In this document: positions 51,278-62,401 of the stretch, in pieces
Layout of the letters: each line of letters begins with the position of its first letter
Position numbering within the stretch: position 1 is the first letter of the stretch
Assembly (NCBI RefSeq): GCF_901709675.1
Contig: NC_051095.1
Location: 7,653,956 to 7,717,955 of the forward strand
Origin: Syngnathus acus
Taxonomy: Eukaryota; Chordata; Actinopteri; Syngnathiformes; Syngnathidae
Length of the DNA: 64,000 bases
Reading direction: 5' to 3'
Position numbers and translations under genes: made by a program
The notes under the pieces: model-generated
Told to the model about the DNA's origin: nothing
The model's input: the letters and a program-made list of their open reading frames with translations, nothing else
Databases searched by the model: none

Positions 51278-52504
51278 CTCCGACGCTCTCCAAAGCGCGC
51301 AGTCCACCAAAGAAAAGTTGTCTCTTGAGCGATGGATGCCACGATCCGGACGCAGCGAGCGGCTGGCGGTGAGTGAGTGCCGTGAAGGCGAAAGTCACGG
51401 CCGTAGCCCCGCGAGCTCTGACGCGCGTCGTCCGTCACATAGGCAGCAAAGGAAACGTCGAGCGGCTTTGACGCGCAGGGGACACGTCGAGCGCACCGAG
51501 CCCTGAGCCTTTAGCCTTTCATTTCAAAGCGTACGTCCCACGTCCGTCCGTCTGCCCGCTGTTTTCATTTCAAAGCGGTCCACGTCCGTCTGCTGAAGCG
51601 GACACGTCGAGCCGCCCGAGCCCTTGGCTTTCATTTCGGACTTTGGACATGCCTGGTTTAACGCAAACAAGTTGCTGTTGTGTGTGTGTGTTTTTTTTTT
51701 TTTTTTTTAAATGATAGGCTTATATTTTTGGTGGCACATTTTTACGTGCAATACTGGAAGAGTGCCTGTGCAATTAAATCAACGTGAATGTTTGTGCATT
51801 CTGTCTCCTGTCATTTTCATATCTGCTGAAAGTGTTAGTCACCTCAATGTTGAACAGTGGCTGAGGTGTAACGAAGGCAAATTCCTTGTTTGGCATGCTC
51901 AAACGCGGCGAATAAAAAAACAAAAAAAGAACTTCTTGACTCTTGTTGAACAAAATGTCTTTCAGAGCTTTGTTGCTTTCATTTGATGTGTACGATTGAG
52001 GAAAAGAAATGAGGCCTGGTGGCAGACCCGGTTTCTCTTCTACTGTTCAGCTGACGTGTTCTCGTGATTTCTTTTAGGGGGGGAAAGCCACCCCGAGAAA
52101 AAGAATAAACCGTGATGCAACCTAAGATGACGTCGTGGAGTCGTTTTCATTCATTCGAGCACCACCTGGCCAAATCCAAGTGCTTTCGAACAATACAAAG
52201 AACCCTTCTAAGAAATTCGGATGCTAACCAGAAAAGATGTATGGACGAAAAAAGAAAGTCCCCACATTCACAGTGTCTTGAGGACTTCAATGAATCATTG
52301 ATACATTCAATTCATTTCCTCCCTCGGGCAAAAATGTGATTGTCTTTCTAAAAGAAAAACAGAAACTACTTTTGAACACTCGCTTCATACCGATTCTCAC
52401 AAAGTTCACATCAATGGGAACACTGAAGCCACACAGGAAATAAATATAAATAAATATATAAATAAATAAGATAAATACAATAAAGCAGACTTAGACTTTG
52501 ACTA
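51278..52504. other. spacer upstream of Ig copy B
   Basis: About 260 bases of duplicated Ig 5' flank, a T-run near 51690-51708, a retroposon-tail-like repeat (51838-51950) and unique AT-rich sequence. No gene supported. Confidence 0.55.
51838..51950 (+). repeat. retroposon 3'-tail-like repeat, second copy
   Basis: AATGTTGAACAGTGGCTGAG, then CAAATTCCTTGTTTGGCATG and GGCGAATAAAA, matching 42660-42750. Confidence 0.65.
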
Positions 52505-53096
52505 TTTATTTTTCGAGAGGACCACGATGAGAGAAAAAAAAAAAAATCAAAGAAAAGGAAAAAGACCGGAAAGAACTGGTGGCACAGCAAGAAGACTGAA
52601 AAGGTATTCATTCAGTAGCATAGGGACAACCGTTCATTCACACGAGCTTGAAACTTGCATGTAGAAGAGCAAAGAACGTGCTCGACTTGGTCGATGAGTT
52701 AACTCTCGCAGAAAGCTACCGCCGTCTTTTCATATTAGGTGTGCGTGGTGGCCTTGACGTTTACGTTCATTCGTCGATTAGTTCATTTCCACAGAAAGCT
52801 ACCGCGGTCTTTTCGTATTTGGCGAGTGTGGCCTTGATGTTTACATCTCACGCATGTGCATGTCGACGTGGCTTGGTTATTTCCCAGCATATAAGCTCGT
52901 CTGAACCTGCAAACCGCATTGACGTTGCCTCATTCAAATGCCACTCTTTGACTTCATACATTGGCGTGACTATCGATATGCAAATGCGCTCCATTAAATT
53001 CTCCACAGAAGTCAGGAGAAAATCATAAGAGTGGGTTGTGTGTTTGGGAGAGGCTCAACGAAGTGACAATGACCTTTTTTCTGTCTCTGACACCCC
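52505..53096 (-). other. probable 3' UTR of pdzd11
   Basis: From the stop at 53097 down to the AATAAA hexamer at 52505-52510 (TTTATT on the plus strand). Contains a CT/GA-poor, otherwise plain sequence; no other minus-strand hexamer closer to the stop was noticed. Confidence 0.5.
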
Positions 53097-53131
53097 CTAG
53101 TGGACAGTCCTCTCCTTCTGCCTCTGGTAGT
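53097..53131 (-). CDS. pdzd11: pdzd11 last coding exon
   Basis: Acceptor TTTCAG then ACTACCAGAGGCAGAAGG, encoding the conserved C-terminus RQKERTVH and TAG at 53097-53099. Too short to show as a long open frame, but matches the family C-terminus exactly. Confidence 0.94.
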
Positions 53132-55783
53132 CTGAAATGATTGGAACAGAAGTTTGGCATTCATTTAAATGGCTGTATGAAAGAACCGCTTCATAAAAGT
53201 CTTGAATAAAGATACTGAAAAGCAGGCACAAGTGTCATTGTGGCAAGTTTCTAACACATTACCGCAGACTTCATTTAGCAATCACTTGGTCCATTATGCG
53301 GGCGAGGTTAGTGTTTTGTGGACGTTCTCGATCATACCAAAGGATAGCTTTTAAGTCGACTGTATTCCAATTTGTATATCTGACTTACGGTTTTATTCAC
53401 TGAAGTTCAAGCACATTTAACATTCTTTGCAAACTAAATTGAATTTGAAAATTGCAGATTAGAAATATTCTTTTGGCACGAGGCACGTCAGCCAACTTAC
53501 TGTAAGGGAAAAAGCGGACCCTCATCAGGATTTCCCGTGCAGTCTTTAGAATATCCACAGCCTGAAGATGCGCACACACGTACAGACACACAACGGGTTC
53601 GGCTAGGTTAAGACTTTTTCGAATGGTCAGTGACGAGCCAAAAACAAAGCGTTACTTCAGGCGTTACGTAGCATCCTTGTAGCCTTGCGCAAATATGGTA
53701 TGTGACCGGATCCTCATGGATCAAACACGAAAATTGAGTTACATATTTATAAGATCCACTTAATCCCCTTCAAAATGATGTACAATATACATGCATGGAA
53801 CAAGCACATCAATTATAGATGACGTGATCTGGACATGATTATACTGGTGTGAACGAAAACCCTAAAGAGCCTCCGTTGGTGACATACGTCGATGACGTGG
53901 CGTGTCACCTTTCATACGTAGCATCAATTGATGACATTGACGACTCATCAAATCGTAGAAGTGGGCATTGTTTGGATTTGGACTATTCCGACGATTCAGT
54001 TCCTGCCCCAAGTGATGTTTTAGACAAAACCACGGGAAATGGATCCGGAAACTCAAGACGGTCTCTATAATGGAATTCCAAACATACTCTCTTGATAAAT
54101 TTTGCCTCAGACAGCAGCAGGTAAGGGTTAATCTACCATGGTTGCTGTGCTATGCGGCCGTACGCCTTCTGCTCAATTTGGTGCAAGAGGGTCACATTTT
54201 GGTGTATTTTCAACTTTTACTGGTCGACATTGATGCATAAACATTTTTAAAATGATGTTAGAGGCGATTTATTTTCAAGAAGGTTCCCTTGCTTACCACG
54301 TATTTGTTCCACAAAGTACAAAATAAATACAACTTACTCTGGAATGTTCGATGTCTTGGAAGTCCACCTCGTTGACGGAAAGAACTTGGTCTCCTTCCTG
54401 TAGTCCTGCACGGTGAGCGTCAGAGTCCGGAACCACCTGACAACGCCCAACGGGATACAATGATCAATGAATATACTTCATGAAGTTATTTTTCTGGAAC
54501 AGGATTCTTTGTTCCAAGCAGCTTCCATAGTTCAACATTAGACTCCATACATCAAGCTGAAAGTCCTAGACATTGGTTAGAATATGCAATTTTGTTTATA
54601 TTTCGAGGGACAAAAGTGTAAAATATCACTTTTAGCGACAGTTTTGTAGTCATATATCAATCCCAAAGAGGACATTTAAATACTACAATATAATTCAAAT
54701 TTATCAAGGATTGTGTTCATCTATAAAAAAAAAAATCAACTGAGTAAAACTACACGACACTGTACCCACGCAGTACGCTATGTGCAAATTTACAGAGTCA
54801 AACATTTTTTTAGCATATCTTCCATTATTGGCTGAAAAACGTTTGCGCTTTCTAAAAAAAGTCCACAAGATGGCGACAGAACTCAGCCCAAATGAAAAGC
54901 AGTTATACTGACCTAATTTAGAAAGGTAATACGTTGTTATAAGATGGCTTAGGCACGATAACGTGTTTTGTGATTGTAGTGTTGCTGTATATGCAACAAA
55001 TTAAAGTAATTGTATAAAATATGGGAAAAGCGGTATGGAAGATGACTGGATATATTCTATTCTTTTTTTATGGGGGGAGTGGCACTTGAAAAGCCTGTTT
55101 ACTTTTTGGAGAAATGAAGCAAAATTAGGACTCGTTTTGAAGGTTAAGAAAAAAAAAAAAAAAAAAATCACTTACAATTGTAAACTTGATCTTTCTGAGA
55201 AATCTGAATTTCTAGTTTATATCCATATCGTCAAGCCTTGCATGGCACGCACGCACACATTGAGGGATATTTAACCTTGGATATGAAGATTCCCAGCTGC
55301 GAAGCCTTGCCACCGCGAATGTTGAAGCCAAGCTGTGCTCCCGGAGGTTTCTTCAAGACCACTGTGCGTGGGAGGAACTGGGTCAGCTCATTGTTGTAAT
55401 CAGGGTGGCGAATCCTCTAAAACAACACAGTGAAAACTGTTCAATATGATGTCAAATCTACAACTTAGGGCACAAACTCAGTTGAACTGAGTGACTGTGG
55501 TAAATGATGAAATATGTAATCAGTGAAGTGCATGTTACATCTTAACGTAATTGATCACAGCATTCACACATTTGCTCAGGAGCACAAACAGTTTGAGCCG
55601 GGGGGAAAAAAAAAAAAAAAACGCATTCAGTATTGATTCTTTTACAATCCGGCAAGTCGAATGTGCTGTAACACAAACACAGTAGCTTGCCTCTTGAGGA
55701 GGTATCCATGCTGGAGGGTTCTCATAAGAGGGCAAGAAGACCACTGGGAGTTGATAGTCATCATAAGGAATCTTCTGATCCAT
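53097..55783 (-). CDS. pdzd11: PDZD11 (PISP/AIPP1), complete
   Basis: Single-PDZ adaptor that binds C-termini of the plasma-membrane calcium ATPase, copper ATPases and other basolateral transporters. Coding exons: 55691-55783 (MDQKIPYDDYQLPVVFLPSY, NPPAWIPPQE), 55276-55416 (RIRHPDYNNELTQFLPRT, PPGAQLGFNIRGGKASQLG), 54338-54436 (VVPDSDAHRAGLQEGDQVL, FQDIEHSR), 53501-53561 (AVDILKTAREILMRVRFFPY) and 53097-53131 (YQRQKERTVH, stop). 142 aa against 140 in human. LGFN is the carboxylate-binding loop; the protein is essentially one PDZ domain with short tails. Intron 1 has a GC donor (GAG|GCAAGC). A candidate untranslated first exon lies near 56668-56720. A polyadenylation signal is seen at 52505-52510. 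Confidence 0.97.
53501..53561 (-). CDS. pdzd11: pdzd11 coding exon 4
   Basis: 61 nt, ends with one base (A) that joins AC of the last exon to give Asn. Donor GTAAGT. Confidence 0.95.
54338..54436 (-). CDS. pdzd11: pdzd11 coding exon 3
   Basis: 33 codons, phase 0 to phase 0, acceptor GTCAG, donor GTAAGT. Confidence 0.96.
55276..55416 (-). CDS. pdzd11: pdzd11 coding exon 2
   Basis: 47 codons, phase 0 to phase 0, acceptor TTTTAG, donor GTTAAA (weak). Holds the GFNIRGG carboxylate-binding loop. Confidence 0.96.
55691..55783 (-). CDS. pdzd11: pdzd11 first coding exon
   Basis: 31 codons, ATG at 55783-55781; acceptor TATGCAG lies 4 bases upstream of the ATG. The donor is GC rather than GT. Confidence 0.95.
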
Positions 55784-58373
55784 TGTCGCTGCATACCCAT
55801 AAATAAACACATTAACACACATGCACGCGCACACGAAATTCTTATTTGCCAACACAATTTACAATGCACAATGGTTTCATTAGCATTTCAAAGTTAGTGT
55901 TAAGGTTCTAAATTAGGGTTTGTACTCAAGCCCAGTGATTGGGTTTCACGTCTATTGAACTTCCCTTCTTCATTCAACTTTCCTTTCAATTTGAAAAACG
56001 ACTTTTTCTTCCTACCATTTATCCTTGTTTCCTTCTGGTTGTCCGTCCTACGTTAATTTCTCTATGAATTCATTCTTGTTACCTTCCCACTTTTAATACT
56101 CATTGACTTAGTCATTTCCAAGCTCACTCCGCCCTATACGTACATAGATCGACGTTTTCTTCTTTCATTCCTACATTATACTCATTTTCCTGACACGCTT
56201 CCCCCTTTCAAAATAGTTTCCCCTATGCTCTGCACCCTTCCTTCGTTTCATTCTTCCTAGCCTTGATAATAAATTGATTTCTAATAATGCTAGACGCATC
56301 CTGTATGGGGTGCAGACAATCGAAACGTATAAAACGCCGCTTTCGTCGCATTGTCACCTACTTGACGAGACTAAAAGAATCTGGAAATTCAAATATTTTT
56401 GAAACCAGGGTGAAACACAAACGAAAGGAAACACACCCCTTGTCGTTTTACTTGTAAACAAGATCGCAGCTAGCATTAAGTTAGCTTAGCGTCTGGCCGC
56501 AGTTGTACAGCAGGCGTCAAACGAGCGGTTTTGTCACATTCACCACACGTTAATACACTAGTACAATCTTCGAAAAGAAAACGGCGCATAGGTTTAATAA
56601 AAAATATATATAAATAAAAAAAAATTATTGCAAATAAAAGCAATACAAATCCATGTCTTCAACTCACCCAACGGCACTGTCTGCCTCTGTGCAACTAGAA
56701 CGGCTTCTTCTTTTTTTAAATGTTACAATCTGACTTTTTCTTGCAATGTCGCCCCCTGTCTATGCAAGGGAGCATTGCACATGCGTCACATTTATAAATT
56801 AATCTTTGTGCCACTGGCAACAGAATACCCTCGGTGCCCAGTTCACATTCTGTTGCCTGCTGCATACGCTAAAAAATACAGTAAGAATTACACCTAGATA
56901 ACTAGAAAGAACTTTTGATTGGCAAGAATTGATTGAGGCACCTCCAGCAAATTTTTGCGAGTGGTCAAAAGGTCAAATTAGACAATTCCATGTTGCAAGT
57001 AAGGCAAAAGTGTGCACTAGTTGACAGCTGTGCAGTGCAAGTTAGCAAAACACTAGATGTGATCTTGACTCGTAGATATAGTTGCAATCGAATCCCCAGA
57101 TACTGTCGCAAAAATCAGGATAGTCAAGTTGTGTTGTTACTGGCGTCATAAGCGTCTGAGCTAACTCCAGCTAGCTTTTGTCTTGAAATCAACAAAACAT
57201 GTTTTTACCATTGTTCCAACTTGCCAAAGCGGTGATACTGTAACTTACCAAACAAATTGAGCAATACTTGTAGTTTTTACTCGCTCTGGTGACACTTTAA
57301 AGTTACTACTCCTGTACTTTTTAAAAATGTTGCTCAAGTGAAGGAGAAAATAAATGTGCTTCTGCTTTAACTAAACTTTTTTTTACATACGTTTTGTTAA
57401 TGTACTTAGGTACAAAGTGTGAGGACTTTTGCCCACGCTCGTTAAAAAGAGCCGAAACAGTAATCTTTAGATGCTTTCTTTGGGTGTGAGGTGTGATTGA
57501 GAAAAAGTTGTATCAAAGATATTCATGCAACAAACTTGTACAATCCTCCAATACCCACCCCGCCCCTTCCCTTTTCCTTCTTGGATTACTTTCCACCCTC
57601 TATAATCTGCACCGACTTGGCACTTTAAATTCTGTTCACTGGTGCACACAGAGTCAGTGCTGAAAAACACAGACACAGACATTGTTGCATGTCTGAGAGA
57701 AAAAAAGCAAAAAACGGGCACCACTGTATTTTTACTTTGTATTGTGTTGAAAACTATCTGAACTTCCAATCGGAAGGTGATGTAATGCTGCACGCCCCCC
57801 CAAGGAGTGAGGAAAAGGCGGAGTTTTCCGAACACTCCTCAGACAGTTCAAGTTGCGGACATTTATGGGGTGCTTTTCTCCAAACTGCAGCCTTTATAAT
57901 TTCAGTATAGCATTCTACTGGATTACAAAATCGATTCGGAGTTATTGTCCAGCCCTCGTAAAAATAATGGCGGGACAGACCAAAAGGGGACTGGGTCTCT
58001 CTCCCTGACAGTGACAAAATGTAGGTCAGTGCTTGCTTGTGATCATGTTTAGGCCAGCAGAGAAGGCCTCGCTGGCCTTCAGTTTGTGCTCTGACATCAC
58101 TGTGCACTCTCAAAGCTCTCCTGTGGTGTTTCCATTGTCAGTTCAGCCAATGGCTCTCACCACACTCTATTGAGGACCTTATTTAGGCACAGATTCCCCT
58201 CAAACCTAACAAATCCTCATTGGCTCTCCCTCCCCTTTTTTTCCCCTTCCAGCTCACTCCCTATAGGTCAACGCCATGAATGGGGACTCAGTTCCCCTTG
58301 TGGGAAGCCGGTGAACCTACTTTGTGGTCCAACGCCATCCCACTGGTTACGCTGCGGATGAGAAGTCGAAGGG
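55784..58373. promoter_or_regulatory. divergent intergenic region between pdzd11 and gdpd2
   Basis: 2.6 kb. A minus-strand donor GTGAGT at 56662-56667, preceded (in sense) by GTGCCGTTGG, may end the untranslated first exon of pdzd11 (about 56668-56720). The gdpd2 5' UTR lies just left of 58374. No TATA box stands out. No coding frame with support. Confidence 0.4.
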
Positions 58374-58451
58374 ATGTCGCTGTTCACCACTTGCTGTCGA
58401 GGCTTGTACAGCTGCCAGTGGAAACGCTCGAGGAATGCCAGGACAAGTAAA
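58374..58451 (+). CDS. gdpd2: gdpd2 first coding exon
   Basis: 26 codons, MSLFTTCCRGLYSCQWKRSR then NARTSK, donor GTAAAT. The ATG is the first after an in-frame TGA at 58359-58361. It aligns with the human start, which also has a C-LYSC-W core and ends TSK before the first membrane segment. Confidence 0.85.
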
Positions 58452-61400
58452 GTAAATACATTCTCATGCTTATGTTTGTCCGGAGAGCGAGAACAATTTG
58501 TGTATCAATGCATACAAATGAAATTGAATATACAGTGAACCCCTGCCACAGCGCGATGTGGTTCATCGCTTGCTTTGTAATTACCATAACATACATGCTA
58601 TTGTAAGTTGTAATAAGTTTTCCATTAAGATGGCTGACTTTTTTTTTGACGAAACTATATATTATCTGTGGCGGACAAGGTGTCAGGCCAGCCCACAAAT
58701 ATCCACGTATGATTGACGCCTAGTGTAATTACAATGTTTTCCACAAAAACAGAAAAACGGAGGCTTGAGCCCACCCAAAACTTTTCTTTTTTTTTTTTTC
58801 AAAAACGCAATTAACGAAGGTATACAGTATTCCCTCGTTTATCGCGGATAATCGGTTCCAAAAACCACCCGCGATAAGTGAAATGTGCGAAGTACGAAAA
58901 CCAACAAGAAGTACTGGGCAGGCTAACGAGTAAGCGGAAAGATGCTAATGCGCGATTGTGCTAATGCGCGATTGTGCTAACACGCGAAAATGGACTTCTA
59001 AAGGAATGTAAACGAACATTTGGAGCAATACTACATTGTCCTAAAGGTTAGACACATGTTTCCTCAATTTCGAAGTTTTATTTCGACTTTTAAATGGTTT
59101 TTTTTTCATTTGGAAAAAAAATCCGCGATGTAGTGAAGCCGCAATAAACGAAACGCGAAGTAGCGAGGGATCACTGTACATATTTTTAAATTTGAAAAAG
59201 TTTTAAAACATCTTATACTGTCTTTGATTCTCTTTTGTAGTATGTGACAATACTTCATGTGTGGTAAAGTAGCATTTGTTTCCGGGTGTTAGCATGCCAG
59301 TTTACATTAGCTCAACTTTGTGGTTTTGAGCGATAAGGTTCTGTCATTGAGCTAGCAGATTTGTGTCCTTTTAGAATTTGGTTGAACATTTTCAATATTC
59401 ACTTTTAAATCCTTTTATGTCTCATCTTGGCTTTAAACTTCACCCTTTGAGTCAGAGAGCCTTTTTTTGTCTCTCTCTCTCTAATAACATTCTTTTGGGC
59501 ACGAGTTTTGGAATATATTTGGTCATGAATATACGGTACTACCAATACGTATAACCTCAAATAGTATTTGTGTGATATTAATTTTTTTTTTGTTCTTGCT
59601 TGTCATTTGTTTGTAGAAAAAACACATGCTGAATAACAGGAAAGGGATGTTACAGGGTCCAGGGGAAGTTCAAAGAATGCAACCCAAAGGGGACGTATTT
59701 TGGAAAATGAACTGTTTATTTGTTTGTGTGCGGAATGCCATAAAACGACTTGCTTGGTTTTTCTCGCGTTTCCCACGACAGCAAGCATTGGAACTCTACC
59801 AGCATTAACATTCCAGCAACAACTCGGTCATTTGCGAAAGAATCCCTTTGCACGATAAAGGTCAACGTTTAGGGCTTGGAAATGAAAAAAAAAAATAATA
59901 ACTGGGACGGTTTGAGGCAAATACTATGTTTATGAAAATGTTTGGTGCAACAAATGGTTGTAGTTTTTTTTTTTTCTTCAATTATATAGTAAAGTGTCAT
60001 CATGCCTACTTTAATATGTTTCTCTGCTGCTGTTGTTTCCTTAAATAAAGGCAAATATTTTGAACTTGGGGGCAGCTCGTTGGCGCACTGGTTAGCACGT
60101 CCGCCTCACAGTTAGGAGGGTGCGGCTTAGATTCCACCTCTGCCCCTCCCTGTATGGAAATTGCATGTTCTCCCCGTGCTCCCATGGGTTTTCTTCAGGC
60201 ACTTTGGTGTCCTCCAACGTCCCAAAAATATGCTTGGTAGGCCAATTGAGCGCTCTAAATTGTCCCTAGATGTGAATGTGGACGGTTGTTTGTGTCTGTG
60301 TGCCCTGTGATTGGCTGGTAACCGGTTCAGGGTTTCTCCCGCCTACTGTCCGATGACTGCTGGGATAGGCTCCAGCACGCTCGCGACCCCCGTAGGGACA
60401 AGCGGTATAGAAAATTGATGGACGGATGGATGGATGGATTTGGAACTTGGCGCTTTCATGGTTTAGCTAAACTTTACCCAAACCACTTTGAAAGCTGGCC
60501 ATAAAGTTCAGTAACTTTAGCTGCTAAAGTATAGAAGTCAAATTTTCTGGAGGCTCTTTGTTCAAACGATATATTTACATTCTATCTTGTATTTTCCTGA
60601 ACAACAGTAGCAGGAAAAGGACAATTGAATTATGTGTGTTTTTTTTGTGTTTTTTTTCAAGTGATCATTTTTGTAGTCTGTTTTTGTATATAGTCTATTT
60701 GTTGTTAGGAAACCCCCCCAAATGTGCTGTTTTTATGACTCAATATTTTTACTATTAAAACAAAAATTTCCATTTACTTCAAAACGTGGCCCACATTCTG
60801 TCCTTAAATAATACAGCGTCATGTCTCACAAACTGTTGATGCAAAAGCTTTAATTCTTAAAAATGTATCTATATTATTAGTATATCGTATGTATATTGTC
60901 AGTTGTGGCACTATTTCATCAATACTAAATTTTGCAGTATTTTCATTCATTCATTCATTCATTCATTCATTCATTCATTCATTCATTCATTCATCATAAC
61001 TTATTACATAGCTAACGTGTGTTCTTTTGATTGAAAAGCTCGTGTTATTAATTGTCGGGGAGAGTAACACATAGTACACATCGTTAGGTTGCTGTGCTTT
61101 TCATCAACTTTAAGTCAACTCGTTTTCAGCTCTTGTTGTCTAAATAGATGACGCACTCTATTCATCAGAGTGTTTTTTTTTTTTTTTTTCTTTACCCCAC
61201 TTTAGAGTGCATGCTTCTGGTTCTCATTCCTCACTTTGATCACCTTGCTGTCGGTGTGTTGGATGTACATCTGTCTGGTCACTTCAAATGACCGAGAGGA
61301 TGTCAACTGGTAAGCAAACGAGCACACATAAAGCTCCCACTTCCTGTTGGCCTCTGCTATATTGCTCTTTTGTTGTTCTTTATAGGAAGGGCTTCATCAA

Positions 61401-62368
61401 ACTGAAGCGTTGGGTGAACTGGTTCATGGTGCTGATCATCGTCTCAGCGGTGTTAACCAGCTACTGTGTACTGCTGCTGGTGAGAGGACAGGGTGATTGA
61501 TTTACCTGAAGGGCCCCTAAATAGGAGCCTTGTGGTACTCCACGGGGATGGGACTGCAGTTATCACCGAATTTATTTCTTGTTTTATTACTGTTTAAATA
61601 CGATGCAATTGTATTTTCAGACAGGCACTGTAACTATTATTTCATTCTTCAGCTTTTTGCTTTATTCCAAGTTGCCTTGAGAGAACCACTCAACTTACAT
61701 TGGCTCCATAAGGTAAGTTGACTTCATTCCCTGCCCCTGATAGGATTGTCTTTTATGCATTACAGAACGTCATTTATTGTTCACATTTCTTTCCTTGAAG
61801 TGCCTCCTTGTCCTCAGTTTGCTTTTCATCTCTCTTGGGATCATCGGAATAAGTCTCCAGTGGATGAGAGAATGGCCAACTGTTCCTCTCTCACTCCAGG
61901 TAGGAACGCCTTTAATGCCATAAAGTCACCGTAGCCAGATGGTACTAACTGTATGTTTTGCATGTATTGCATTGAATGTGGTCAATGTGCTTTGTTCTTT
62001 GGAAGGCGACTGCTCCTTTCTTGCAGTTCGGTGCTGTTGGAAGTTTGGTTCTGCTGAGCCCATTTGTCTTCGAGGGATTCCACATGGCCAAAAGCAAATG
62101 TATGCTATGTGAATCATGAAGTTATCAAATTGCACCATAGAAAAATGTCATATAATTTATAGGTGAGAAAACACATCTAAAATCATAAAATAATCACAAC
62201 TTATTGTGACTTGTCTGTTCCAAGGACCTATGCTAAATTGAGTTGATGATCCTCATTTAGACAAAATTAACGCTTTGCCACTTTGTTGTGTTAGCTTAGT
62301 GTCAAGAGCCTATGTGCAAATATAAGCTAAGGAGCCTCATTTGAACTAAAGTGGTGCAAAAGAAAAAC

Positions 62369-62401
<33 letters not shown>

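Larger units (their letters stand above)
58452..61205 (+). other. gdpd2 intron 1
   Basis: Contains a Tigger-like MITE (58823-59178), an L2-like repeat (60068-60442), a (CATT)n microsatellite (60948-60993) and a T-run (61171-61189). No exon seen. Confidence 0.6.

Noticed and set aside
58531-58822. Possible further Tigger-like element starting TACAGTGAACCCCTGCC
   Set aside because: The right end does not form a convincing inverted repeat with the left.
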